A DNA stretch of 64,000 nucleotides from Chrysomallon squamiferum (GCA_012295275.1 CM022665.1:12046976-12110975); one strand, 5' to 3'. Shown: positions 42,623 through 53,780, numbered from the stretch's first letter. Numbers and translations are program-made. The notes: generated by a model not told the origin, from the letters alone.

Positions 42623-43089
42623 ATCTACAGAGAAAAAGAAAGAGAATTAGACACATAGAATGAGATAGGTAGATATATAGAGAAATACGGATGAAAAAGA
42701 GAAACCATCGAATAGAACAATAAAAAAAAAAAAAATCCATTCTGAAACTAATATCCAAACACTATACACAAAACAAATGGGAAATATTCTGCATACGATA
42801 TGGTTTTATAGCTATTGTATGTGACAGTTATTTATTAATATTTCAAACTCTATTTCAGGACGAGGTTTCGGATAACCTAATAAAAGGGCTCGCAACTGGT
42901 TTTGGTGTAATATTCGGAATAATACTTTTCTTTATCACGCTATGGTGCATCTGTTGTGGAAACTGTTGTCAAGGCAAAAAGAAGCAGCCCGACAACCGCC
43001 GGATTCTGAGAAAAATTGGACCGACGCCATCTCCGCCACGATCTGGAACGACAACTCGGTCTACCGTTCGTTCCTTTCAGTCGTCATAG
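25380..43089 (+). CDS. Small threonine-rich (mucin-like) single-pass membrane protein, three exons; family not recognised
   Basis: Exons 25380-25464, 42165-42277 and 42859-43089 have good donors (GGTAAGT, GTGAGT) and TTTCAG acceptors, and join in phase to 142 residues. The first 28 residues are a signal peptide: an N-region [12 protein letters not shown], then a hydrophobic [16 protein letters not shown]. Exon 2 is an ectodomain with 16 Thr in 37 residues, containing a 21-nt tandem duplication (TTAATTT repeated) and one N-x-T sequon (N41). Exon 3 gives an acidic DEVSDN stalk, a transmembrane segment (about 77-99) with two GxxxG spacings, a CICCGNCC cluster suited to palmitoylation, KKK, and a basic tail with PTPSPP. 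Topology is therefore type I. The ectodomain has no Cys and the tail no PPxY, which argues against Shisa or VOPP1 relatives. Function is unknown. Extra exons in the 16.7-kb first intron cannot be excluded. Confidence 0.75.
26000..26016. repeat. Dispersed repeat fragment (third copy)
   Basis: CTGGCTGGAACGGGAAA is identical over 17 bases to 52442-52458 and matches the equivalent place at 10208. Similarity fades on the 3' side, so this copy appears truncated. Confidence 0.4.
27353..27420 (-). mobile_element. Possible tRNA-derived SINE head
   Basis: Read on the - strand, GTAGTAGTAAAGCAATCGACT resembles a tRNA D-arm/A-box region, then a pairable CTATAAAGCTTATAG anticodon-arm-like hairpin, then GGTTCTTGGATCG, close to a B box. 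This is SINE-like rather than a functional tRNA. Resemblance is by eye and moderate. Confidence 0.35.
28076..28420 (+). pseudogene. Broken MULE-family transposase fragment
   Basis: MULE transposases are the DDE enzymes of Mutator-like DNA transposons. One frame reads [16 protein letters not shown] and continues through [13 protein letters not shown] to about 28231. The reading then continues one frame over as [14 protein letters not shown], then [12 protein letters not shown] and FYQLTTI, which is the N-terminal part of the MULE domain with its first catalytic Asp in FADGTF. The frameshift near 28230, and the loss of everything after 28420, where a TA microsatellite begins, show the copy is dead. 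It lies in sense orientation inside the membrane-protein gene's first intron. No terminal inverted repeats were found. Confidence 0.75.
28421..28722. repeat. (TA)n microsatellites
   Basis: Perfect TA runs at about 28421-28442, 28627-28660 and 28706-28722, with complex CpG-bearing sequence of unknown origin between them (28490-28600). Confidence 0.85.
29718..29796. repeat. (TAA)n-(GAA)n compound microsatellite
   Basis: TAA units to about 29733 followed by about 60 bp of AGA/GAA units with small interruptions. It is a purine-only tract on this strand. Confidence 0.95.
30089..30167. repeat. (CG/CA)n repeat flanked by a 14-bp direct repeat
   Basis: An alternating purine-pyrimidine core (ACGCGCGCGC then ACAC units, 30105-30152) lies between two exact copies of ATTTCTATAGGAGC at 30089-30102 and 30154-30167. 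The core is Z-DNA-prone. Confidence 0.9.
31598..31650. repeat. (TAA)n microsatellite
   Basis: Perfect AAT/TAA units over about 53 bp, continuing into AAAT units to about 31672. Confidence 0.95.
31840..32125. repeat. Decayed minisatellite, TTTAACAAA-type units
   Basis: About eight to nine loose copies of a roughly 30-35-base unit containing CTCTATTTAACAAACAAAT-like text. TTTAAC recurs at irregular intervals and some units are only half recognisable. Confidence 0.5.
32753..32906. repeat. (CTGT)n-(GTAT)n and (CAA)n repeats
   Basis: CTGT units give way to GTAT and GTGT units (32753-32801), followed after a short unique stretch by interrupted CAA/CAATAA units (32826-32906). Confidence 0.9.
34321..34394. 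repeat. (CATC)n repeat
   Basis: Tandem ATCC/CATC units with several substitutions over about 74 bp. Confidence 0.9.
34645..34752. repeat. Three-copy minisatellite with ATTGCTCAATTCAGGGATTA core
   Basis: Copies begin near 34650, 34685 and 34730 and share ATGATTGCTCAATTCAGGGA. The middle copy contains an extra internal duplication of TTCAGGGATTATT. Copies are about 85-90% alike by eye. Confidence 0.75.
35080..35200. repeat. CAA/AAC-rich imperfect repeat
   Basis: CAACAACAGC, AAAACAAAC and similar words form a low-complexity A/C tract. Confidence 0.85.
35922..35963. repeat. Dispersed repeat with GCCATTT...TGACGTCAT, copy 1
   Basis: GCCATTTCGTGAGTTCTGAC followed by GTCATCGGGTACAAGGTGGA aligns with 49329-49369 along the whole stretch. 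Both contain a CRE-like TGACGTCA. Confidence 0.6.
36001..36150. mobile_element. GC-rich insert resembling a DNA-transposon end
   Basis: A locally GC-rich block with CAGGGCCTAACTTA near its left edge, GGCCCCCGGGCAAAG inside, and GCGCCCCTAGACCCATGGGG to the right. Such GGCCC-rich text is typical of some non-autonomous hAT-like copies. No matching terminal repeats or target duplication could be proved. Confidence 0.3.
37381..37429. repeat. (TAA)n microsatellite
   Basis: A perfect 49-bp run. A CA/CG-type repeat follows at about 37698-37752 and could adopt Z-DNA. Confidence 0.95.
38145..38198. mobile_element. Inverted repeat with GCGTACCCCTGG, possible transposon relic
   Basis: CGTACCCCTGG at 38150-38160 pairs with CCAGGGGATACG at 38178-38189 (one bulged base) around 17 nt. 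The motif TTTCGCGTACCCCTGG resembles ends or internal repeats of hAT-type elements seen in many animals; this is from memory of style, not a match. Confidence 0.35.
39470..39575. repeat. (ATAC)n microsatellite
   Basis: About 100 bp of ATAC units with two GC-containing interruptions. Open frames on both strands across it are artefacts. Confidence 0.95.
41620..41990. repeat. Decayed minisatellite, about 30-bp unit
   Basis: At least nine diverged units of about 28-32 bases with a consensus near ACCAATCAAAGCTTTCATCC plus an A/T-rich tail. Clear examples start at about 41630, 41660, 41690, 41719, 41770, 41807, 41835 and 41895. It ends about 170 bp before exon 2 of the membrane-protein gene. Confidence 0.6.
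42534..42619. repeat. (GA)n tract, 86 bp, in intron 2 of the membrane-protein gene
   Basis: A perfect purine-only run between exons 2 and 3, 240 bp before the exon 3 acceptor, so it is transcribed as a polypurine RNA. Confidence 0.97.
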
Positions 43090-43135
43090 AAGTTAATATT
43101 ATAAAATACGGAGAGCTGAAATAGTACCAATAATT

Positions 43136-43159
43136 AAAAAAAAAAAAAAAAAAAAAAAT

Positions 43160-43190
<31 letters not shown>
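43136..43190 (+). promoter_or_regulatory. A23-T28 foldback in the 3' UTR of the membrane-protein gene
   Basis: Beginning 47 nt after the stop codon, 23 A are followed by TCCA and 28 T. In RNA this would form a 23-bp A:U hairpin with a 4-nt loop, or act as an internal poly(A) site for priming. Homopolymer length may vary with assembly. Confidence 0.6.
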
Positions 43191-43193
<3 letters not shown>

Positions 43194-43454
43194 GAGGAGG
43201 AGAAAAATGGGGAGAGTATGTCTTTCACTGCTTGTTCATGTTAAACTGAAACATGATATTGGATATGTACATGGTTGGAGGAACGGCATAACGATTAATA
43301 TAACAGGACATTTTTACTACAGTTTCATGTTCTGAAATAGTCTGGTCTCATTGTCGATATAGTAGATAGGGGTTCCGAGGGGGTCTGGGCAGAGTAATAG
43401 CAGTTATTTTGCCACATAATTTTAGGGTGTTTTTCGTCTTCTTTTCTCCATTGC

Positions 43455-43460
43455 AATAAA
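43455..43460 (+). promoter_or_regulatory. Candidate poly(A) signal for the membrane-protein gene
   Basis: AATAAA 366 nt after the stop codon, the first plausible copy downstream. Chance occurrence is possible. Confidence 0.35.
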
Positions 43461-44125
43461 AGTAATTTGATTTTGAATGAGATGGCGGTCCCTTTTCAGA
43501 AGTTATAACACCTGTTATTTGTAAAGATTTATGTAAAATATGTTGATATAGTATATAGTTAGTTTGAGAATTTTGTTTGGATGAATGTAAGAAGTAGTAA
43601 CTTTGTAAACTTTGAGACATAAACTGGAAACCCAAAGCAATATAAACAGCAACAACAAAATAGCGTTTATAGCTTTTTGTTACTCCCTCATATATATACA
43701 TATACATACGTACGTACATGCATACATATATACAAATACACGTACATGCATACATACATACATACTGACATTTGTAGACATATAAATACATAAATGTATT
43801 TGCATACATGTAATTACCAAAATCAGCCGACAAGAAATCCAACCAAAATCTGGAAATGAAATGCATTATCCGTCGAAAATTTATTCATATTTTGATGATT
43901 TTAATTTAAGAAGTTATGAATTGCAATGGCTTGCCTTAAGATGACATTAACCATCTTGTTAAAAATGTTATGTATAGTATAATCTTGATGTATTTTATAT
44001 TTATTTCATTTGTGTGTGTACGTGCGTGTGTGCGTATATATTCATTTCACATTGTTTTTTTTGTTGGGGTTTTTTGGGGTAATATTGTAATTTTAGAATT
44101 TTTATTTTATACTTGTTTCCCAAAA

Positions 44126-44235
<110 letters not shown>

Positions 44236-46638
44236 AATAATCAGTCAAGAGCAATAATTATAAAGAACAAGAATAAATATTAAAATCTGTAGTTTTCAAT
44301 TAATACAATAAATGAAAAATCTAAAATAACTGGATATAAAAACGAATCAACAAAGTAACATGGACTTTAGATATTAAAGTGATTCAGTCTTTGTAGAGAT
44401 TTTGCACCTATTGTAAATTTCGTCCTGTATTAAATAAAGCACAAGTAATGGTATTATATAATTCATAATTATGAAGTGCACCGAATTAATGCGTTTTTAT
44501 TATATTAATATTCAACTATGTGTAGTAATATATACTAAGATAATTATTATAAAAAAAAAAAAAAAAGTATAATATTTTAATATAGAATAAAATTATATGA
44601 TAATCGTTATGAGTAAATCGGTAAATAAGTAAGTAAATAAATATATAGATAAATAATACAAAATATAATAATAATAATAATAATAATGAAATGTTGATGT
44701 TATGCATCATTTATAAATTACTTCCCAATAAAATTAATAATTCACCACCACCACCAACAACAACAATAATAACAAAAATAATAAATTCCTGTATAACTGA
44801 AAATAATTTTTTTTTTTTTTTTAATTTGTGCATTTTGTTATGACTGATTTAAAAAAAATAGAGGTGATATAGATATATTTTTAATATTAAAATACTCAGT
44901 AATGTCCTATATCCTTCTGTTTCACATTTAGATTTTAATTTTGTGCCTTAAATGTTGTTGTAACCCTTTATATACTTTTGCAATTTGTAAACCCTTTTCA
45001 GTACCTTAATTCCAAAATGGCATCAATCTTTATACTTCTGTCTTTCTGTGAGTCTCTCTGTATGTCTTTCTCTACCTACTTACATACCTACGTACCTATC
45101 CACCTCTCTCTCTTTCTCTCACTCTGTCTGTCTGTGTCTCTATCTTTATCCTATATCCCAGTTCAACCCTCCGATCCTTACATCCGTCCATATATAAATA
45201 CATACATGTATATATAATTTTGTATCTAACGGTTATACATGTTGTTGAATTATATCGTTATTTGAATGGTAACTGACCTATGCCAGTTACATTTAGCTAT
45301 AAACTCTCTGGTACATATTGTATCCACAGAAACAAATAAGTCGCTTAGAGTATTTAGATTCTAGGCTGTTCAGATTTACCGAACGTAATTATTTTTATTT
45401 TAAAATTAAAATTATATATATATAGGCCTATGTAAGATTAGAAAGAAATTTACAACATAACATAAAATGGTCTGTATAGTCTAGACGAGCACAAAATATA
45501 CTTAATAGACGTGCCTATAATTACTTTTTATTTTTGTTCTCATCATTCTGTTACCTGTTTTTTGCATTTATTTACCATCATCTTCAAATGACATAAAATG
45601 TTAGCGATTATTCGTAAAACTGAACAAGTTTTAAGGATTTTGTTAAAGTTGTTTCAGTTTCAGACTAACAGCTATGGAAGGTTTGTGTTTTTGGAAACAG
45701 GAGAACGTTTACAACAGCTCATGGGTGGCGAAAAAAAAACTGTGACTCGCTTGTCTTTGGTATTTAATTTGCAGCTCGCGAAAATAATATTGGCATAGCT
45801 CATTTTTGCACAGTATTTAATATAAAAGGTAAACTACCATCTCCTGCGGCTCTCGAAGATCAGAAGCTGAAGACTTGTGACATTTATCACAAATTTGATC
45901 ACCCTTGATAGAGACTCTTCTTGGACAGGTTCAGAAATTTCAGTGACTCTATAACAGTCGCTCAGATGAATAAATTCTGACGTTTTCTCCTTCAAACCAA
46001 AACACAGATGTACGTATATAATATTTATAAAACCGATAACTTCGATTTATTTTCAAGAAGTAATAGATTTCTTTTTTCTTTTTTTTTTTCTTTATGATGA
46101 CAATATAATTATGTTCGTATTTGTTAATTCATTTTTTTTTTTTTTTTTTTGGTTTGTTTTTTAAGAGAGCAGATCATTTTTGATTTTGAACAAGGATATT
46201 GTTGAAATATATTTTATGATGTATAATAAGTGTGCAATAAATATTATTTAAAGTGTAAGCTTTATTTAATTTCTTTTTGTTTATTAAATAATTTTTATAT
46301 ATGTCGATAGAAATTCCCGTATGAAAAAAAAAATATATATACAGAGTGAGATGCACAACAATCCAGCTTTGAATATATGAATATTTTGTGTACCTCTGCA
46401 TGCTTGCGGGTATTCGTATGTATGTTTTCACTGTGTACTAAAATTAAAACAAAAGTTTATCAGATAAATTACATTTAAAAGAAACAACAACCCCCCGCCA
46501 TCAATTTTTTTTTACATCGAAATCATCCCCAAACAACAACAAAAAGAATAATGACTACTACTACTATAACAATAATAAGAAGAAGAAGAAGGAGAAGAAG
46601 AAGGAAAAGAAGAAAAAGAATGATGATGATGAGATGAT

Positions 46639-46669
<31 letters not shown>

Positions 46670-46989
46670 ACAAATATTCTGACATTTTTACATCTGTGAA
46701 TATTTAAATATGATATCAAAAACAATAAAATAATTATGTGTATGGATAACATGCTTATAATGATTTACATATGCAAACGTGTGAGTGTAGGTATTATTAT
46801 TATTATTATTTAATTAATTAATTAATTTGTTGCGTCTCTGTGTGCAGAATTTGAACATTTCTGCTAATAAAAGTCTGGTTATACAGATAAAGATGATCTT
46901 CGAAACAGCAATTCTGAGGCCTTTCTCCAGTTAAACTGTTTTCGATGGCAAATAACCACAAAGACTTAGCAACTGTGAACTCTAAAATA

Positions 46990-47261
46990 TATATTCAGTT
47001 ATTAGCGTCTCTTCTCTAATAATAACAATAACAATAATAATAATGGTAATAATAATGATAATGATAATGATGTTGATGACGGTGATGATAACAATGATGA
47101 TGACGATGAGAATAATAATAATAAATTAAAATGAAGCAAAACCGTTAAAAATAAATAGCAAAGAAACAATACTAATAACAAGAAATATGCAAAAAAAAAA
47201 CAAAAAACAGCAATGAATAATAATAATAATTATAACAATAATAATAATAATAGTAATGATA

Positions 47262-47300
<39 letters not shown>
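46990..47300. repeat. Imperfect (TAA/TGA)n repeats
   Basis: TAA units interspersed with TGATGA and GATGATGACGATGA variants, then a purer TAA run near 47258-47299. Confidence 0.85.
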
Positions 47301-47302
<2 letters not shown>

Positions 47303-47813
47303 TTTTATTAATAATTAAGTATAATGTGATTTTTAAATTTCTCAGACTTAAAAGAAGTTAAGTTAAATGAATCATTAATGACGGTAATTATATATTTCAG
47401 ATTTGGCTAAGTTGAAAAACTCTATCATATAAATGCTCCTTTTAATAATCATTTTAATTTCATGACAAATCACCCAGAACGTTTTCTACGCAAGTTAAAC
47501 TGTTCAACACCATGTGCACTGTTTGTTGTTACCACGATTTTTGTTTTGTTTCATGCCGGCCTTGATTTCAGCTTTAAGAAAATTTAATAATAAAGCACAA
47601 CATCAGTTTTTATATTTTAATGAGACACCCATTACATCAAGTTAAGATACAGAAGAGACATCCTGCATGTACTCTCGCTTCAGGATATTGGTAGAATAAA
47701 TATAACTTTTTTCCCAATCCAGAGAGGTCATTACTACAAGGGTTATTGTAATAACAGTTGTATTCTTCATGGACTGATGGTAAAGAAAAAAGATGGAAAG
47801 AAAAAAGAAAAAA

Positions 47814-47860
<47 letters not shown>

Positions 47861-47885
47861 CAACAACAACAACAACAACAACAAA
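47814..47885. repeat. (AAT)n-(CAA)n compound microsatellite
   Basis: AAT units change cleanly to CAA units; a run of asparagine codons in one frame is a by-product. Confidence 0.95.
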
Positions 47886-48060
47886 ACTGAAGAAAATATC
47901 AGCTATACGAAAATCAGAATAAGAGCAAAATATTTTAAAATTCGGGCACATTTAATAATGATGATAATGATAAATAATAATTAATAACAGTAATAACCAC
48001 AGCAACAAAAACAGTAACAATTTTTTTTTTTTTTTTGGATATTATAATTTTTTTAAAAGC

Positions 48061-48081
48061 ACTACTACTACTATACGACTA

Positions 48082-48113
<32 letters not shown>

Positions 48114-48131
48114 TCTACTACTACTACTAAT
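48061..48131. repeat. (ACT)n/(GCT)n trinucleotide repeat
   Basis: ACT units interrupted by a GCT block. Four near-identical AACAATG units follow at about 48140-48168. Confidence 0.9.
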
Positions 48132-48565
48132 AATAAAATGAACAATGAACAATGAACAATGAACAAAAAACTTCCACGTATTTTAACCTATGTTAAATCA
48201 CTATGCAGTGGTAAACATTACGCAGAAGGTAGTTAACCCACATATTCCGTGTCCTTACCAGCTGCACACCAGTAATAACAACTTGACAAACAGCTTTGTT
48301 ACAATGTCATTGATTTTGCAATCAAGTCACTGCGTTACCTAAACGTCTCCTGTTTTTACTTTGGTGCCATAATTGTTTTGCTGCATTGATTTGACGGATG
48401 CTGGTTTTTGTGACATTTGGTAGGGCGTGTGAGAAAAACGAACTCATTGGTGTTAAAAGCGTGTCGGCCACTTCATTGTCTAGTTATTTCCCTAATGGTG
48501 ACTGGTTCTAGAATAAACGAGTTTAAATAATCAAACAAAGAAAAGAAAAGAGAAGAGAAAAAGAG

Positions 48566-48597
<32 letters not shown>

Positions 48598-48692
48598 TAA
48601 AACAAAAACAGTTTAAATTTAGTGAGAAAGGTTATACGATGATAAATGGATATAATACCTTGGTTTGTTGATTCGAGGGAAAAAAAACAAAG

Positions 48693-48699
<7 letters not shown>

Positions 48700-48767
<68 letters not shown>

Positions 48768-48869
48768 AATGTATGTGTATGTGTGAGAGACAGTGAGAAA
48801 AGAGAGAGAAAGAGAGAGACAGGGAAAATAGGATAGATAGCGTCAGAGAGAGAACATGGTTGTGAGTGA

Positions 48870-48902
<33 letters not shown>

Positions 48903-48903
48903 T

Positions 48904-48962
<59 letters not shown>
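48700..48962. repeat. (GA)n then (GT)n compound microsatellite
   Basis: GA units at 48700-48765 with one interruption, then a GA-rich spacer, then about 93 bp of GT units (48870-48962) with three substitutions. Confidence 0.95.
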
Positions 48963-48966
<4 letters not shown>

Positions 48967-49320
48967 ACAAACAGAGAGAAAATTATAATAAACTGATACG
49001 AATAACAAACATCTTGTTAAGTTAGTGCACATCTATTCGTTTTGAACTTCTGAATAATTGCATACAAAGCGTGGGCCATAAAAGAGAGTAATAGCTTATT
49101 AAAGAGAGCAATTATTTTGAAATCCTGAATCGTTCTGCAGTATAAAGTATCGGCTTGAAAATAATAATAAATCTCCTTCCAGTTATTTGAACAAATAGAA
49201 CGTAACAATGGTAGAAATGTCGTTGTTGTTATCAGCATTATTATTATTATTATTATTAATTTAGCCATCCAGTTTTAATAACAAAGTATTTCAATAAACG
49301 TGTACAATTTGAAAACATCT

Positions 49321-49370
49321 GGCTGCCGCCATTTTTCCATAGTTGTGACGTCATGGCGTACAGGGCGGAC
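49321..49370. repeat. Dispersed repeat with GCCATTT...TGACGTCAT, copy 2
   Basis: Partner of 35922-35963. Both copies read GCCATTT, a variable spacer, TGACGTCATNGNGTACA and a GGGCGGA/AGGTGGA end. Confidence 0.6.
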
Positions 49371-49566
49371 CGATTGGCTCTGGAGTTTCTTCTAAAAACA
49401 CTGCTATCAGTTCAAAATTAAAAACAAAATTATTTCGATTACTGTGTGTAAAATAGAGGATGGTATAAAAAATAATTATTTATGAATATTCATAAAATAT
49501 TAAATTAAAACACTGCAAAACATGTGAAAAAAATATAAATAATTCAGATCCGAGAAAGATGTATAA

Positions 49567-49572
<6 letters not shown>

Positions 49573-49598
<26 letters not shown>

Positions 49599-49622
49599 TA
49601 GCCACCAATAAAACAACGACAA

Positions 49623-49667
<45 letters not shown>

Positions 49668-49692
49668 AACAACAATAAAAAAATCTAATATA

Positions 49693-49725
<33 letters not shown>
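49573..49725. repeat. Three successive long poly(A) tracts
   Basis: A-runs at 49573-49599, 49624-49665 and 49696-49725 are separated by CAACAAC- and TCTAATATAG-type spacers. They could be tails of nested retroposons or simple slippage; lengths may be inexact in the assembly. Confidence 0.85.
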
Positions 49726-49733
<8 letters not shown>

Positions 49734-50095
49734 ATCTTGTTACTATGACACTGCACTAAATAAATCTGTCACATTTAATTTTCCGCTATCCCGATAAGAT
49801 TATAATCGGAAACACCACATCACATTAATTGAACACTACACCATTTCGAGATATGTAGCTACAGCGACAGATTTTAGACTCTGGATTGGTCCAAATCTTA
49901 ACGAATAACAATTTACGATTTTCTGGCCTGGCCAGAGTGTTTGTTATTTCTATTTTTTAATTTCTTCTAAATAATATTTTTATTTTCTATTACGCAGTTA
50001 GGATTCAGATTCCAAGAGTGTAAAAGAAATATATTTCGCATTGCCTACTAAAATGAAAATACAAAGTTTTCAGAGAGTAGAAAATTAAAAGCCTG

Positions 50096-50097
<2 letters not shown>

Positions 50098-50176
<79 letters not shown>
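50098..50176. repeat. (CT)n tract, 79 bp
   Basis: A perfect CT run, opposite in orientation to the GA tracts at 42.5, 44.1 and 48.7 kb. Confidence 0.97.
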
Positions 50177-50178
<2 letters not shown>

Positions 50179-50507
50179 CCCAATTTCTGTCAATAGAAAG
50201 GATTTAAAACAATCTAAAACCAAACAACAAGAGAATAATTTTATCTTCAAATCGAAGATGCTACATTATCGATGTCCTGAGTTCCTCTTTGTTTTCGAAT
50301 CAATGCTTCTCTTGAAATAGAAACTAAAGTCGATGTGATTTGCCAGAACTTGCCAGAATTTGAAGAATTTCTTCTCTCAGCCATTTAATGGATTTTAGAT
50401 ATTTCAAAATCTTTTGAATTATTAATTACACTTTGATATGACACTTGATTCAAATTCTATGTTAAGGATAGTTCTTTTTCTTCTTTCTTTCTTTCATTTT
50501 CATTTTG

Positions 50508-50540
<33 letters not shown>

Positions 50541-51691
50541 TAATCTTAATACCTATATTTATGTTTCACTGTTGTTTTTACGATTTCTTAAAATTGTTTT
50601 AATGTTTTTATTTCTTTTCATTTTTTTTTTTCTAATTAAAAAGGAAAATAATCTAAAGATTTATAAAACTTTTTTCTATTTTTTTTTTTTATCATGAATA
50701 TATTTTTTTAAATTGCATTTAATTGTTTTTGTTCTTTCTGTTTTATTTTTATTTACTTGTTTATTTTTTACTATTTTTTTATGATTTATTTTTCATTCAA
50801 TGTCCTCTCTAAAAGGTAACATTTCAAATCTCTCTGTATATTTCTCTCTCAGATTCCTTCTCTCTCTCAGTTTCCTTGTCTCTCTCACTTCTCTCTATGG
50901 TGCTACTGTTTCCCGTTCCAAAGAGAATAAATGGTGCCTGTGTATGTGCGTGCGTGTATGTATCTGTGTGTGAGTGTGTGTGTGTGCTCGGAGACACACA
51001 CCCATACATACATACATACATATAAACAAATATACACATTTATACAAACAAATGTAAGTAAGATAGATATTCATAGATATTCACATAAACACACACGACA
51101 TTAGAATGAAAATTATAATTTATTTCACTCGTAACTTTAAAATGTCTTTAGAACTCGATACAAATTTATTTATTTCTCGTACCAGCACACAAATATCCCA
51201 ACAACAACAACAACAACAACAACAAACACAGTGTACACCTTTTGTCTTTTAAACCTGTTCTTCACGTTCTGACAAAAATAAAACTGCTGGAATAATACAA
51301 ATTTAAATCTTAGAGTGGTTACGTTATGTTTACGAAGCTAAAAACCACACACGGAGAAAGAGTATTGTTCTTAAATCACACACATACACATTAGAGCCAG
51401 AATCGAGGACGTCACAGATCAATAAGAACAATGCCATGACTTGAGATTAACGATCAGATATGTATGAAAGTACCACATCAGTTGTTTATAATTCGTAAAA
51501 CGCTTGACGAGCCGGGATGGTACGTCAGCTGTCACAGTCACATGGTATATTAAATACGATGATCTGACTGACTGCTATATCATGTGTGTTTACGATTTAA
51601 TCATGGCCAAAGAAAATGAATAATTTAGTTTCGTATTTCTCTCTGATTTACCTTTTCTTAGTTTCTATGTCTCACTGGTTCTCTAATGTTT

Positions 51692-51890
51692 TGTATGTAT
51701 GTATGTATGTATGAATGTATATTTGTGTGTATGTTTGTATGTATGTATGTATGTATGTATGTATGTATGTATGTATGTATGTATGTATGTATGTATGTAT
51801 GTATGTGTGTGTGTATGTATATATGTATGTTTGTATGTATGTATATATATATATATATATGTACGTATGTATTTATGTGTGTGTGTATGT
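51692..51890. repeat. (GTAT)n microsatellite
   Basis: Nearly 200 bp of GTAT units with TA and GTGT interruptions. Confidence 0.95.
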
Positions 51891-52061
51891 TTCTGTCTCT
51901 TTCTATTGTCTCTCTTTTATTATGACTCTTCTTTCTTCTCTTTAAATGTCCCAGTCTTGTATGTATGCCAATTGAAAAAACAAAACAACAACAAAAAAAT
52001 CACATAAACAGTTATGAGCATACAAACATAGATAACAACAACAACAACAACAACAACAAAA

Positions 52062-52092
<31 letters not shown>

Positions 52093-52341
52093 AAAATAAA
52101 AAAAAAAAAAAAAAAAAAAATTAAAAATTACAAAATTAAAATACAAATAAATAAATAATGAAAGGTAGCTTGAATTTTATTTTAGAAAAAGAACAAAAGA
52201 AAACGAGACGACTGTTAACCAGCAACATCAAATGACGGATGAAATATTTTATTGACGACTAACTGAATATATTTTTTCACTCAACTTAATAATACAGATA
52301 ATTTGAGAAGAAACTTATACTTCTCATATGAACAGGCAACT

Positions 52342-52506
52342 CTGTTTTCGATAAGCGGCAAGCGATATTTTCCAAGTACCTTCCCATAAACTAAAACAGG
52401 TTCTTACAACAAATACTCTTTTGTAGACAAATCGCTGGGCTCTGGCTGGAACGGGAAATTTTCCAATGACAGCAACCAAGGAATAACTGATCCTGCACCC
52501 TATCAT
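52342..52506. repeat. Dispersed repeat, copy matching 10140-10285
   Basis: Landmarks CTGGCTGGAACGGGAAA (52442-52458) and CTGATCCTGCACCC keep the order and near-identical spacing seen at 10208-10261. The flanks are alignable only in patches. Confidence 0.5.
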
Positions 52507-53199
52507 GTCTCACGTCATCGTATTATGCATTTCAACCGCAGCCGCTTCAATAAAACTACATTACAAGTGTAACAAATCTCACCAAATCTCTGAAAATACC
52601 ATAATTCTTAGGTAAATAATTCAAGTAAATCAACAAAGGTTCAAGGACACTTGTCTTGTCCTGACCGAACGACCCCCCCCCCAGTTCTTTATATTACACA
52701 TAATGGACGATATTGTCACTGTTTTTACATGATCATTAATCAAAATTAATGGACCGCTATGAAACAAGGCGGATTAGTACGAACGGCGTGCACGGTGATG
52801 CCCGATTCATGCCGATCACTACCGAGCTGTGACGAATCGTGATCAGAATATATATATAATGTTTATAACATGAACATAGTTTCCATATTCACCTGATCAT
52901 CGTGTTCAAAAATAAAATAAAATAAAATAAATAAAAAATATAACAAAAAAAGTAAAAAAAAAAAAAAAAAAAAGAAAGAAAGAAAGTACTATAAATAGAA
53001 TAGGAAATATTCGCTAAAAGTAACTCGGCATTCTGCTTTAAACTGGGCAGAATTCAACAAATATCATCAGACAAGAAATGGATACTAAAATATTTTTCTC
53101 ATCAAATATTCAACGTTTGAGCATGTATCGATGTAATTTTATATTACTTATATTAAATATCTATGAATTTTCTATAATGCAATCAGTTGCATTTTAAAT

Positions 53200-53610
53200 A
53201 TGTATGAATACGAACAAGTAAATGTATGCACATGTGCAAATCGGGTAAATGCATATATATACGTATGCACGTATGTGTATATATTTATGTCTGTATGTGT
53301 ACGTGTGTATGCATGTAAGTGTGAATGTATGCATGTGTGTATGTGTGTGTGTCTATGTATGTGTGTGTATGCATCCTTATACCTGTGTATATGTATGTTC
53401 CGTATGCTTGTGTATATATGTATGTGTATGTGTGTGTCTTTGCTTGTTTGTTTTTATGTGTATATATATATATGTTTGTGTAATTTTTGCTTGTGTGTCT
53501 TTCTGTCTGTCTGTCTGTCTGTCTCCATATGTTTATGTATGTGTAAATATCTGTATGTATTTATGTGTGTGTGTTTATATGTATGCATGTGTATATTTTT
53601 ATACGGGAAT
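53200..53610. repeat. Imperfect TGTATG/GTGTAT-rich repeat
   Basis: About 400 bp of degenerate TGTATG, TATGTG and CTGT words. Two overlapping Cys/Val/Tyr-rich open frames are produced by the repeat and are not taken as genes. Confidence 0.9.
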
Positions 53611-53780
53611 AATAATGTGTGTATGAAATGCATAACTGAGTGTACAGGTGTAAAAACGTAAGTTTATTTATTTAACTCTTTATTTATGTGACTTATTTAA
53701 ATATATTTTGATGTAATCGATACATTAACAAATATATATCAATCTAAAAAAAACCTGCTAGACGAAATAATCTATAACGT

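Noticed and set aside
42942-43124. 60-codon frame [18 protein letters not shown] overlapping exon 3 of the membrane-protein gene
   Set aside because: It is out of frame with the spliced gene, whose frame has splice sites, a signal peptide and a membrane helix in agreement.
43348-43866. 172-codon minus-strand frame, the longest in the window
   Set aside because: Contains ATAC-repeat translation and no recognisable domain; it sits in the probable 3' UTR of the plus-strand gene, and no splice or start context supports it.
47637-47984. Poly-Leu/poly-Ile and poly-Asn frames
   Set aside because: Products of the AAT/CAA trinucleotide repeat read in several frames on both strands.
53200-53661. 153-codon Cys/Val/Tyr-rich frame
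   Set aside because: A degenerate TGTATG repeat produces two overlapping frames of the same character; no signal for coding.
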